Shown here: positions 53,658 to 64,000 of the stretch, in pieces
Layout: every line of letters begins with the position of its first letter
How positions within the stretch are numbered: position 1 is the stretch's first letter
From: Plectosphaerella cucumerina
Lineage: Eukaryota > Ascomycota > Sordariomycetes > Glomerellales > Plectosphaerellaceae
NCBI GenBank assembly: GCA_020746995.1
Contig: JAGPXD010000002.1
Location: forward strand, 6,324,001-6,388,000
DNA: 64,000 nt
Direction of reading: 5' to 3'
Notes under the pieces: model-generated
The model's input: only the letters and a program-made list of their open reading frames with translations
What the model was told of the DNA's origin: nothing
Databases searched by the model: none
Position numbers and translations under genes: made by a program

Positions 53658-55778
53658 CTAGGAAGATTTGTCGCGGTTCAGCCTGAAGGCAGCAAACTTT
53701 TTAGCGAGGGGCTCTTGGGAGTCTCTGGCGCGTTGCACGGGGGTTGCGCCGCCGGACGGCGTGTGGTCGGCAGACCGGGCAGCGTCCAGGCCGTCATCGG
53801 GTTGCCAGGAACGTTTTCTGCCACTGCCGCCACCGCCGCGTTGCATGGGGATGGGCTCACCAGTCGATTGCAGAATGGCCAGCAGGGTCTGCCAGCCGTC
53901 GGTGGAACGGAGCTGGTATGAATCGGCGAGATCGTGCTGCGACGCGACGCGGCAAAGGAGGGCTTCCTCGTCCTGTGATTATAGTCAGTATGGGGTCACG
54001 GAAAGCTTCTTCATACATCAGCGGCCATACCTTGGACAGGATGTCCATGTTGTGGATAAAGGTAAGGAGGTGGAAGTTTGACATTTCGAAGCCGCCCTCG
54101 GCAGGGCGCTTGCCTCCCTGGACACCGAGCAGCTTTGCGACAGCCGAATGGTCTGGTGCCTCGCCAATGTACTCGCGGTTCTCGATGGGGAAGCCCGTCT
54201 GTGTGAACGTAGGCTTAGGATCGGCAGGGAAGCCATGGGTTAGTGTAACGAAGAGGTACTCGCTCGGGAACGACGGCTTGGCGTTCTCCTGGACGTTGGC
54301 GCCGTATTCGTTGATGCGCCTGTAGAAGACCTCGGGGACGTAGCGGGTGCGGCTGACAGACCCGTCGTCCTCCTCCTCCTCGCGGACAAGCATCAGGCCT
54401 GGGTCGGCGCAGGGCTCGACGAGGTTGGCGCGGACCATCTCGACGGCCTCGTTGGACATTTGGTATGCCGATATCGAGATCTCGCCTGTGTCGTTGCCGG
54501 AGATGATACAGGTGGTGAAGTTGGAGCCGAAGCGCCCCGTGTCGCTCCACTTTGTGGCCTTGGGGTGCTGTGCCTGGAGGCGGGCGGAGAAGCAGATTTC
54601 CTGGGAGGAGAGGAAGTATGAGTCGGCGTGTCGCTTGCAGATGACGGTGCCATCGTTGTTGCCGGCGTCCAGCAGGTCTGTCCAGATGACGCCGACCTGC
54701 TCAAGGCCGCACAGACGGGCGACGTGGTCTACGTCCTTCTGGTTGTCCCAGGCGTTGAGTGAGATTCCGTCGACCTCGTCAACCTGGGGCACTTCGTAGA
54801 TGGCTTCGACAACGGCCTTGACGCCCAGAGGAACGACATCATACTCGACGTAGCGACCGTACATGTAACCCAGGCGCTGGGCGCCAGTCTTGCGCCAAGC
54901 ATCGATGAAGGTATCGATGATGGCCGGTGAGGAGAATTCGACGTGGTCGACGGTGCGGAAAGACTGAGGCTGCAGGGTGATGGCGCTCGGCTGGCACTTG
55001 CTACAGATGCCCTCGGGCCACTGGGGGTGCCCCGAGGGGCAGTCGCGCTTCACGCGGAAGTAGGGCTCGACGAGGGGCGGGATGAAGGAGCTCCCGAGCT
55101 CGGGCTTGTTCGTGGCCGAGTTGATCTTGCGGAGGTATGAGTGGACAGATAGGTATTTGATCTTCTTCTCCTCGAGGTACTTTGCGTTGAAGGGGTCCAG
55201 CGGGGTGCAGAAGTCGCACATGCCCTTGTCGCCGTGCTTGCACATGCGGTCCTTCTTCCTCGGGATCTTTCCGGACTGCTTGTCAAGCCTGTCGTCCAGG
55301 GCGGACTGCTTGACGACCTCCCATGGCTTGCTGATGCGCTCGGCGGTAGGAGATGTCGGGCGAGGGTCGATGGGAAGATCTTCGGCGGGGAGGATGGGCT
55401 TGCCGTTGAGGCGATTCGCAGAGGCGAGAGAGGGTGCGGCGGTACCGGTGGCAGCGCCGTTGGAGAGGGCGTCTTGTTTCTTGTATGCGATAAAGATGAG
55501 GTCGCCATGCTTGAGGCCGATTTGGCCGACTTTGAAGGAGGCAATGTCCTTGATGTACTTTGCGTCACCACCGGTGGGCGCGTTGGAGAGGGTGATGGAG
55601 CTGGGGTCAACGCCTTCGGGGAGCTTGGGAAGGAGCTGCAGGGCAAGTCAGTCAGTAAGGTGGGCGTCTCAACGTCTTGAAGGAGGGTCAGTACCTCGCG
55701 GCCGAGGTCGCCGAAGGTGTCGTCCTGCTTCAGCTCCAGACGGACCATGCCGTCCGGGCCGCGGATTCTCAGCAACAT
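53658..55778 (-). CDS. NPL4: NPL4, Cdc48/p97 cofactor
   Basis: Exons 55778-55695, 55635-54031 and 53972-53658 give 667 aa. Npl4 pairs with Ufd1 to recruit Cdc48 to ubiquitylated substrates in ER-associated degradation and chromatin extraction. The N-terminus (MLLRIRGPDGMVRLELKQDD, then SITLSNAP...KVGQIGLKHGDLIFIAYK) is the ubiquitin-like domain. A zinc-finger NPL4 segment follows near residue 180 (MCKHGDKGMCDFC and, further on, CPSGHPQWPEGICSKCQ, giving paired zinc sites). The central domain is MPN-like without a catalytic motif (VDHVEFSSPAIIDTFIDAWRKTGAQRLGYMYGRY). The C-terminal tail after exon 3 is basic and disordered, with no animal-type NZF finger, as usual in fungi. Introns are 59 and 58 nt. 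Confidence 0.93.
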
Positions 55779-56539
55779 GGCGAGTGCCTGTACCGGGTGG
55801 CGGACTGGAGGCGGAAGCTGTAGAATCAGGTTGAGCGGCTGCTCAAGGAGGGATGCCCTCGGTGGACGCTGATGGAGATGTGGAGGGGTGGTGTCCGGAT
55901 GTGTATAGTAGGAAGAGTGCAAAAACGTCGGGTTTGCTGTTGGTTGACGTAGTCGGAGAGAAGGTTGATGAAGAAGGTGTAAGGAGTAGAAGCTCGAGTG
56001 AACCTTGGAGCTTGCTAGCTGCTAGGTAGATCCTTCCTATGAAGAGGTGAATGGGTGCTCTTGTTTAGTCAACCTTCGCCTCAGGTTGCGGTGGTGCTAG
56101 AGACATGGAGCTTACAGAAGGCAGAAGGAGCTGGACGTCACCGCTGGGCCTGGCGTCATTGCCTCCAAGCGTTAAAGGCGGCAGGCATTAGCTAAGCAAG
56201 CACCCCGCGGTTCAAGCATTCAGGATGCAGTCATGGTCCGTGCACGTACCCTTGTCCTTTGGGGTGGTTCCGCGCCCCGGCGCCGCCCTGGCGCACGCTC
56301 TTTTTGACTCGGGCCAATGCGCATGCTGGCATCTTTTATTCCGGCGATCTGGCGACTCGGACAGACTTACACATCTCGAGAAGCATCCACGGCCCACGGT
56401 CACACGTTGTTCACTCGTTACGCTCCTTCCACCCCCAACAACGACTATACCTCCGAGTACTCCTCCGACCGACCAATATCTTCAGATTACACTCAGCAAT
56501 TAGGCCTCTTGTAATCGCAGAGTCACTGCCGTCGCAACC
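55779..56539. promoter_or_regulatory. Divergent promoter of NPL4 and SEC66
   Basis: 761 bp between starts. The NPL4-sense strand has no ATG for about 325 nt upstream of its start. No distinct motif is recognised. Confidence 0.4.
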
Positions 56540-57362
56540 ATGGTCAGCTTTGGCATCCCCGAAGTCGACTGGAAGAGCCTCATCCTCCCTCTGGCATACA
56601 TCCTCGTCCTCGGCGGCTCGCTCTACACCTTCTCGAACGTCTACAGGAAGAGGAAGGCCGGTATGTTCTCTTTTCTCTTCTCGTCTCTGGCCAGCCCAGC
56701 CCAGCCCAGCCCAACCCACGGCCTTGAACCCCGCTAACTGCTGCCTTCCCATGTAGCCCAGAGCGCCAACCTCGCCCCGTGGTTCGGCCCGCACCTCCAA
56801 CGCAATGTGTACCTGTCGCTTCTGCACATGGAGCCCGAGGAGGGCAGCGAGAAGGCGCCCAAGATCCCCGAGAGCGTGATCCGCGCAGCGCTGCTGAGGC
56901 GCGCCGTTGAGGACATCCACCGGCTGGTGCAGATCCGGACAGCGAAGCAGGCTTGCAGCTCGCTGCTCCAGAAGGGCAGCGTGGGCGACGACCTGTGGCA
57001 GAGGTTCCAGCGCGCCGAGAAGGAGATGGAGGAGGAGCTGAGGGACGTCGTCATGGAGGTGGGTTCCCCCCGGCTGTCATTCTCTTCGTGTGCTTTGCTA
57101 ACCCCTCGTGACCCAGGCCAACGCGCTCGCACCAAACTGGGGTCAGATCATCTTCCAGTCCGCGAACGAGATCGCAGCCAACTCGGTGGTCCGCAAGCGC
57201 CTCGACGACATCCAGGAGACGACGGACGCGGAGAAGGCGTGGTGGGAGAAGCGCCGGGCGACGATCCGGACCGAGTTTGAGAAGGAGCTCGACGAGGGCG
57301 AGAAGACGTCGACCAACCCCTCAAGCGTGGATGGCGACACGGTTGTCGTTAGCAAGGCTTAG
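56540..57362 (+). CDS. SEC66: SEC66 (Sec71), subunit of the Sec62/63 ER translocation complex
   Basis: Exons 56540-56660, 56757-57058 and 57117-57362 give 222 aa, a normal length for the family. The protein supports post-translational import into the ER with Sec63, Sec62 and Sec72. A short luminal N-terminus is followed by one membrane helix (LILPLAYILVLGGSLYTFSNVYRKRK, residues about 13-35, positively charged on the cytosolic side). The cytosolic part contains the family segment APWFGPHLQRNVYLSLLHME, a coiled-coil (RFQRAEKEMEEELRDVVMEANALAPNWGQIIFQSANEI) and the closing EKAWWEKRRATIRTEFEKEL. The first intron contains a short CCCAG repeat. Assignment is by these conserved blocks. Confidence 0.88.
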
Positions 57363-58083
57363 GCGAGGTGCGGTTGGGACAAGATGGTACCCTTGCGCAG
57401 TTTGCCTGCAGCCTCGACTCTGGTAGACGGGCAAGGAAAGCCATACACAACGACGAGAGAAGCAGGGGGGTTTCGCAACACGGCGGAAGAAGCAAGAGAT
57501 ACGTACTGTACAGCTCTTCGGGGCGGTTTTGCCAGAAGATGTTGTGGATAGGCATCATTCACGGGTCCGGCGTTTAGGGGGCTCAATTCGAGGCAGTCAG
57601 TGGGTTTAGACGCAGCAATTGCGACAGTTGGAGCTGAGGGCAGTGAATATTGCATTGCTCTATATTCAGGCTACCGCCGCCAAGGGCGTTCGTTTCCCAG
57701 GCGTCCGGCGCTATGTGTTTGTGTCCAGCCATGACCCCAGACCTATGACCCCATTCCGTGCAATGACAACAACCATCCGTAGATGGCCGGCCCTCCCCGT
57801 ACGCCCAGCGTGCTATGCAGATATGAGAAAAGCCAAAAACTAGTAAGATATGTAGTAAGGAAAAGAGAAGAGAAGAGGTTAAACGAGAGAGAGAGAAAGA
57901 GAGAGAATGCTCCGGCCCTCCAGAAAACGCCTTGCTGAAGCAAAATCAACCGGTCTACCTGGCGCCCGCCCCGATTAGGGTGCGGTGCGATGCCCCCCTC
58001 CTTTCCTGCGACGCCATGCGATGCCACGAGTAAAGACCAAGGTAATCATGTGCCCTCCTTTCCTTCATCGATCATGTTGTCGT
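57363..58083. other. Intergenic, convergent
   Basis: 721 bp between two stop codons, with a purine-rich GA tract at about 57850-57905 on the plus strand. No gene is recognised. Confidence 0.45.
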
Positions 58084-58863
58084 TTACCGGTACCAGTGGA
58101 TCTTGTTGCGCAGGGCTTCATCCGCGTCCTCTTGGAGGCGAGCCTGCTGCGCGTCGTCGACAATCTCGGCCTCGCTCATGAGCCAGCGTCGCGCGGGGCT
58201 CGGGAGCTCCGTCGTCTTCCACACGGGCTCTGGGGGCGGGCAGACGACCGTGGGGGTCGTGCAGCCTCTATACACATGTTAGGATATACTCATAGAGCAA
58301 CGATCAGAAAGGGGGGAGACATACCGAAGACCGATGAACTTTCCCATCTTGCGGCGCTTCTCCTCGACCTTGAGGCCGGCGGGCCAGGTGATAGGGCAGG
58401 GGTACTGGCTCGTCCAGGGGCCGGGGGTGCGCTGGTGGTAAAAGTGTGCGAGGTCGTCGAGTTGGGTCTCGGTGAGGAGCCAGAACTTGAGGAGGGTGGT
58501 GGGAAAGGCTGGGTGGACGGCGCCGGTGGTCATCTGCACCAGGGGGGCGAGGGGGAGGGTCATTTGGCGCAGCTTCTCGCGAAAGGCGGGGGACTTTGCG
58601 CCGCGGCGGGAGGCGATGCCGCCCTGGGAGGTCTTGCGGAGGATGTCGCCAGTCTTGGGGTTCGGGTTTGGGTTGGTGCTGTTGCGGCGTGGCGGGCTGC
58701 GGCCGCGGTGGTTCTGGCGGGAGGTGGACATTGTGGGGGTTGTGACGTGGTGGTGAGGGTGGTGATGATGATGATGCTGCTGCTGCTGGGTGGGAGGAGG
58801 GGAGATGCAGAAGCGTGTTTCTGGTGGTGTGGTGTGGTTCGTCGGGTTCGGTGTCTCGTTCAT
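58084..58863 (-). CDS. Basic fungal protein of unknown function
   Basis: Exons 58863-58325 and 58267-58084 give 240 aa; the intron is 57 nt with a TAACATG branch-like element and TATAG acceptor. A start at 58731 (MSTSRQNHRGRS) would remove 44 low-complexity residues that include Gln and His runs. After an Arg/Ser/Asn-rich segment comes a compact core of about 95 residues (FREKLRQMTLPLAPLVQM, HPAFPTTLLKFWLLTETQLDDLAHFYHQ, then WTSQYPCPITWP), and a C-terminal helical part (SPARRWLMSEAEIVDDAQQARLQEDADEALRNKIHWY). The hydrophobic/aromatic pattern is protein-like and the splice joins two coding-like parts, so the gene is probably real. I do not recognise a family and offer no function. Confidence 0.62.
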
Positions 58864-61800
58864 CGGCGACGGTTCCTCGCTCTTGCGCCCTGCAGGCCCC
58901 GGGGGCTATAAAAGGGGAAAACGCCTTTCTTTCTTTCAGCTTCTGTTGTTTGCTCCCTCCCGGCAATGAGTCTGCGATGAGTCTCGGGTGATGGAACAGC
59001 AGCAGCTCGTCGGTGAGTGTTGTTTGTTTGTCGTCTCGCGTTTCTTCCGGCAGCTTCTCTGGGTGGCCGTTCCTCGTCTATTCTAGTATGCGTCTTCCTC
59101 CCTGGAAAATGAAAAGGCGGGCGGAGAAAGAATATAGTGGGCGCAATTCCGAATTATCGAAGCGTTCCAGGTTGTATGTAGTGTCCCGACTCGGCAGGGG
59201 AGCACAAGCCCGTGGCGTCGTTCTGTTTGCGCGGGCTGGCGGGATGTAATGTGTGCGGGGTACCTGATGGATGAGGTACCTGGGGGTGTGAGAGAAGAAG
59301 CAGATGAAGAAGAAGAAGAAGAAGAGGAAAAGAAAAGATGAGGCTCAAGAGGATGCGTGGGACAGGTAGGGAGAGGGATGTCTAAGTAGGTTGGATAGGT
59401 GAACTGAAGATGTGAGGGGGGTGGGCATCACTTTTTACACCCAACTGCCAGTGAAGTACCTTTGAGACGGCCCTTCTAGTCTTTGGGGACGAGGTGTAAA
59501 GCCGGTGTACTTACACAGCCCGTGATCCAGAACAAGACCCTTCAAACCACCCCTCCCCTGCCCTTTGGGGTGCCTGGTTTTTTCCGAACGAGCCCATTGT
59601 GCCCCTCCTCCATCCCCCCCTCCTTACACTTGACTTGGAAACCCACCTCGCGTCCGGTCAGCTGGGTTTGATGGTGCGGTTCACTTGGGTGGTGGCCCGC
59701 GCAGAAAGGAGAGACAACGACGTCTTGTCGCAGAACCGAACCCGCTCTTTGACCTATGGCGCCAAGGGGGCAAAGGGGGGTGGAATCCACCACGGGCACC
59801 GAGGGGCACCGGGCCAAGACACCAACCCACCGCTCGGGACGGCGGCTGGTCCTTGGGTCGGGGCGGGAAGTGGGCAGGCTGGCTGCTGGCCGCTGGCCGC
59901 TGGCAGGGTGGAATGGGCAGCAACAGTCTGTCTGAAAGGAGAGACGGACGGTCAGTAGTAGGAAGTGAGAGTGAGCACTGAGGACTGTGAGAGAGAGAGA
60001 GAGAAGGGGGGATGACGGGGCCCGGTGCCAGTGGCTGAACCAGGCGCGGCTAAGCGATGGCGACGGGTTCGCTGGCTAGCCGTCTGCCGTCTCTGCCAGT
60101 CTGAGATGAGAGGGCTCGGTCGGTCGGTCGGTCGGGGTACAGTCTGCCTCCTACTGGCAAGTCCCAGACAACAGCCTCGCTTGCTACGCTGCTACGCTGC
60201 TACTCGTACCCTCACTCGCTTGCTCGCTACTACCGAGTTGCTCCCGGCCGCCGGACCCTACCCAGCGCTCCGGGTCGGGAAGGGGAGAGAGGAAAGACGA
60301 CCAAGAGCGGGAGGTGCCAAGACGTCGGCGACCCGGCCTGCTGAGTAGAGACAGAGACAAACCGGTCTCGGCCCTCGGGGGAGATGGAGAGACATTTGTT
60401 TTACTGACCAGCAGCAGAGCAGAGGCGGGCCAGCTCTCGGTCTCTTGCGTCTGCTGTCAAGCCAGTGCCGTCCACGGGACCAACTAACTACTCTGCTGCT
60501 TGCCCAGGCCTGTCCGCTGGTGTTCCAGAAAATCGTCCCATTCAACGACAACCCACCAGACGGTCCGTCAGACCGCAAGCGCTACCGACGTCAGGCGAGA
60601 CATGCGACGATTCCTGTCAGGTCAGCCTGAGACCCCTCTGCCCCCTGTGGCCCCCCCTCCTTGGCCACTGGAAGTTGGCCCTTGGGTTCGCTGTGGTAAG
60701 TCTGCCGCCCCCGGCAGTTGAGACCTTCTCGGGCAACCGGGGACTTTCAGCAGCAGCTGAAGAAGGGAAAAAAAAAGAAAAGTCGGTCAAGACTGACGTG
60801 TTTGACAGTTCGTCTGCCCGCGTGGGGGGGGAAGGGAGGGAGGGGGATGGGAACTGACATGTCGAGAATTGACATGGTCATCATCATGGCAAAAAAAGGG
60901 GGTTCGTTCGTCATCTTTCCTCCACCACCTCCTTACCCCCTGGTGACAATCTCCCACCCGAGGACTCACGTCCCTGAAGATAGGAACTACTCCTGACTCA
61001 AGATCAAGAGTCCATCACCATCACCACAGCGTAGCATTCTCCCCTCACCCTCAGGCTTAGGCCTCCCTTCCCACCGCCAGCCCAGATCCCCGGGTCCTCC
61101 CCCCCCCCCCTTTATCACACCCACCCCTCTACTTCCCCTAGGCCTTACCTCTCCTCCGGGAAGCCAGCCATAAGAACAAGGAAATCCAAAAACGCCCCCC
61201 CGCCAGACCGTCGTTCCTCCGGGCCCTCCCCAAGCGATCCGTGCTGCCTAACTCTCCTTTGGCGCCGGGACCGCCGCCTCCTTCTCTTTGTTCCCCCTCC
61301 CCCCTCCTCAGAGCCTCAACTGAGACACGGTCTAGCCAGCAACAGGGCTTCCTTCGTCCCCGCCGTCGCCGTAGCCGCCGCAAATAGTAACTCGCTCCGA
61401 AGGAAAGCAAGCAGACAGAATAACAAAACACACGAAAGCCTGACGTAGGTTGCCAACCGCCTTCTCGTAATCAACTTATTTTCACTTTCCATCACAATCT
61501 CGTCTGCCCCCCTCCTCGGAGCCCAGTCCGCCCCCCTCCCCCGGGGCTGAAGAACGATTGCTTGACCGAAACAAACCTTCTAGCCCCCCCGGCCTCCGCC
61601 GCCGGTTGGCCGATGCTGCTGAAGAAACACACACACACACAACCTCTCCGGAAACGAAAGCCACCGCCGTCATCCGGCCTGCCGTTCCGCTTGCGAGAAG
61701 CCAGCCCAATGACTTCATCCCACAACGGGGAGAGCCGCAGCGTCCCCCCCCCCTGCACCCTTCTCGTCTAAAACTTCTGTTCATCTGTCAACTCACTCTG

Positions 61801-62098
61801 CCGGGACCGAGCCAAGGGGCTGGATCGCCCCCGGCCGGCCTCTGTCGCGCCCCGAGGGTCTGGATTCCCGCCCCTGCTACCGGGTTCCTGAAAGCGCACT
61901 CTATTATTCACCATCAAAGGTTCTGGGTCCCCCGCCGTTTGCTGTCACTGCCACTCGGTACCGTCCCATCGTCCCTTCGATCGCCGTGCCCAGTCCCATT
62001 GACCGCTCCATCGGTCCCCCTAAACAAGCCCATTGGCGTCTGTCTCTCTCTCGTGACTTCATCTCACCCCGCCGGGGCCAACGAACCTCTCCTCAGAC
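58864..62098. other. 3.2 kb gene-free interval before ORC3
   Basis: No supported gene. A perfect TATAAAAG lies at 58905-58912 on the plus strand, pointing away from the 58,863 start codon, with no plus-strand gene recognised downstream. Simple repeats occur: GAA-rich 59293-59325, GGTC tetramers near 60117-60135 and several long C or G runs. Open frames of up to about 200 codons (61558-62151 plus) are Pro/Arg/Ser-rich and unconvincing. Confidence 0.5.
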
Positions 62099-64000
62099 TC
62101 AGAGCCACTTCAGCTTCGCGACGTGGTCCACCTTCTTCCTGCTTGGCTTGACGAAACCGAGCGCCTTCAGCTCCGCCAGCCCCTTGTAGAACAGCATCAG
62201 CGCCGTCCTCTCATCGTGTCCGCCGGCGGCTCCCTCCGTCTCCCCATCCCCCTCCCTCCCCTCCTCGCCCACCATTGCCAAGAAGGCCGCCCAGAGGTCG
62301 GCGACGTTGATGATGCTCCCGGCCTCCAGATACAGATGGTACAGCAGCGACGTCACCGGGAGCGTCGTCGCGATGCCCCCGTCCGCCCCCTCGCAGCACC
62401 CGCACGCCAAGTAGTCGTACGGCCGTAGCAGCGCCCGGTCCATCACCCCCCGAGGCCGCGGCACAAACACCTCCCGATGTGGCGTCCGTGAATCGTAAAA
62501 CCATGCCTCATGCAGCGGTACCGCCGTCGCCGGCTCCGACTGTACCGCCGCCCCCAACAGCCCAACGGCGCGCTCCACCACCCCGGCAAACTCCTTGTCC
62601 TCCTCCGACAGCGCTGCCGTCTCCCTGCTCAGCTGCACCTTCTGCGCGACCACAGTCGTACGCAGCACCCGCCCTCGCCCTCCCCAGGAGCTGCGCAGCG
62701 CCGTGCCCTTTTCCAGCGCCTGCGCCATGAGCTCGCGCGCCCGTCTGATCTCCTCGACCATCCCGGCAGACTGCTCCCGCGCCCTGGCCGTGCTCTCGCT
62801 CCAGCCCGCGAGGCCCAGCTCATGGTCGCCCTCGGCCATTGTCGAGACCACCCTCTCCAGCATCCCCACCAGCTCTTCCGGCTGCAGCCGCCTGATGCTC
62901 GGGATGGCGTCGAACCCGTCCGGCCCCAGGTTCACCCCGTCGTGCGCTGCTTGGAGGTAGAGCTGAGGAAACGTGTCTCGCACGACACCCGTCGCCCCCA
63001 GCAGTGACAGCGCCCGCAGTGTCTGTAGCGTCCACAGCCGTCGCCGCCCGGGGATGGTCAGGATCTGCTCCTTGAGAAAATCGTCGTCTTCGATCGACGA
63101 TCGTGCATAGTCCAGATCTCCCTCTTCCACCGCCGCCTCGACGTTGTGCCGGAAAGACGCCAGCTGGCGGAACGCCTCGAGGTGCTCGCCTTGAATCAGA
63201 TCACCCGTGATCTCCTCATCCTCGGCTAAGAACAGGCTGAGGGGGTTGGCGTAAAAGTGGCACATGTAGGCGTACTACAGAAACACAAGATCAGTCGGGT
63301 TCCTGCTTTCGCACCCACGCAGCGGCAAACCGGAGGGGGAAAGAAAATTCTAGACCAACCTTGAGCGAGCTGAGAAACGTGTGTATCCCCGCAACCTGGT
63401 CGTGCTGCCTCTCGATGAAGCCCTGCAGCAGCTTCGGCCCCAGCCGGAGCGCCACCTCGGACCCGGCAACGGCCGGCTTGAACACCTGCTCCAGGATCGT
63501 GTCCGTCTGGACCACGTCAAACTGCGCGCCGTACACCAGCCCGCAGGATGACTTGAGCAGCCTTGCCTGCAGGAGCTCCACCGAGGTGGCGACGCCAAAG
63601 AGCAGCGTGAACGGGATCCTCGGCAGCCACGAGTGGAAGAGGACAATGAGGTCCGATAGTAGCGCGCTGTCGAACCCCTCGCTGTCCTCAAAGGCCACAA
63701 AGACGCGCTCGCAGCCCTGGGCCGTGACAAAGGCGAACAGACCCTCCAGATCGTAGTTCAGGTACTTGCGACCCTGTGGCGAAAGAAACAAAGGTTAGCT
63801 GCCGTCTCTCTAAAACTTTAGGGATTGCCGTGGCATTACATCTTTTCCGTACGACACTTCAAGATCGTCGTCGTCCAGGCCTCCGGAGGATGTGGCGTCC
63901 TGGATCACCCTCTTGAGTACCGCCTTGAGGTTCGGGGCGTCTGCCGATCTCAACCGTACGGCCCTGCTCCGCGTGTTCGTCCGCAAGCCCTCAGCCAGCT
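62099..64000 (-). CDS. ORC3: Origin recognition complex subunit 3, C-terminal part (5' partial)
   Basis: Three exons are in the window: 64000-63840 (entering in mid-gene), 63773-63360 and 63274-62099. The gene starts beyond 64000. Orc3 is part of the six-subunit complex that marks replication origins and loads MCM helicase. The first exons show the degenerate AAA+ region (YLNYDLEGLFAFVTAQGCERVFVAFEDSEGFDSALLSDLIVLFHSW, PFTLLFGVATSVELLQARLL). The join to exon 3 gives FLSSLKYAYMCHFYANPLSLF, a hallmark junction of the family. The C-terminus is the winged-helix region ending VKPSRKKVDHVAKLKWL. Introns are 66 and 85 nt; the 85-nt one has an unusual GTTGGT donor, so that boundary is less certain. 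Confidence 0.85.

Noticed and set aside
1..64000. CRISPR arrays, insertion sequences, transposons or a secondary-metabolite cluster
   Set aside because: No regularly spaced repeats with unique spacers, no transposase or reverse-transcriptase motifs, and no polyketide, peptide-synthetase or terpene enzymes were seen.

Overview
The window is nuclear DNA of a filamentous ascomycete (Pezizomycotina, most likely Sordariomycetes; genus not resolved). The evidence is GC-rich coding sequence, short 49-85 nt introns with GTRNGT-type donors, CTRAC-like branch sites and YAG/AAG acceptors, a PRO1/ADV-1-type Zn(II)2Cys6 regulator, a DUF7580 protein and a zinc-finger/ankyrin protein of the kind common in these fungi. 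I see no rRNA, tRNA, CRISPR array, transposon or other mobile element. All splice structures below were derived by hand from reading frames and splice signals.

Layout. 0-16 kb is gene-dense: the 3' end of REV1, a small secreted WSC-domain protein, UMP/CMP kinase (URA6), a divergent pair (DUF7580 pseudokinase-like protein and a C2H2/14-ankyrin protein), the mitochondrial thiamine pyrophosphate carrier TPC1, an acidic protein of unknown function and a mitoribosomal protein with a dead superoxide-dismutase fold. 16.4-19.1 kb is a SAM+PH protein on the minus strand. 19.1-30.0 kb is an almost 11 kb interval without a convincing gene, lying between that protein and pro1 (30-32 kb), the sexual-development/hyphal-fusion regulator. 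After another 4.6 kb non-coding interval comes a cysteine-rich single-pass membrane protein (36.9-38.3 kb). 39-58 kb is dense housekeeping: a G-patch/DUF4187 protein, a mitochondrial PPR protein, RCL1, a DUF1746 (DSC4-like) membrane protein, cytosolic phenylalanyl-tRNA synthetase alpha (FRS2), arginine-specific carbamoyl-phosphate synthase large chain (arg-3/CPA2), NPL4 and SEC66. A protein of unknown function follows at 58 kb, then 3.2 kb without a gene, then the C-terminal part of ORC3 running off the end.

Themes. Several proteins concern ribosomes and protein quality control (RCL1, the mitoribosomal protein, the PPR protein, DSC4-like, NPL4, SEC66), but nothing suggests an operon-like cluster. 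FRS2 has a perfect GCN4/CPC1-type site just upstream and arg-3 is a classic target of the same amino-acid control.

The most striking signal is strand-specific removal of ATG from long 5' leaders: about 1.7 kb before the membrane protein, about 1 kb before pro1 and about 0.4 kb before the SAM/PH gene contain no ATG on the sense strand, while ATG is present on the opposite strand (31, 10 and about 9 times in hand counts). This implies very long scanned mRNA leaders and fixes the likely start codons. The leader of the membrane-protein gene also carries a degenerate tandem repeat with units of roughly 115-170 bp. Other points are a 25-nt micro-exon in FRS2, a start-stop upstream ORF before the 12,964 gene, and two stop-free introns of 3n length.
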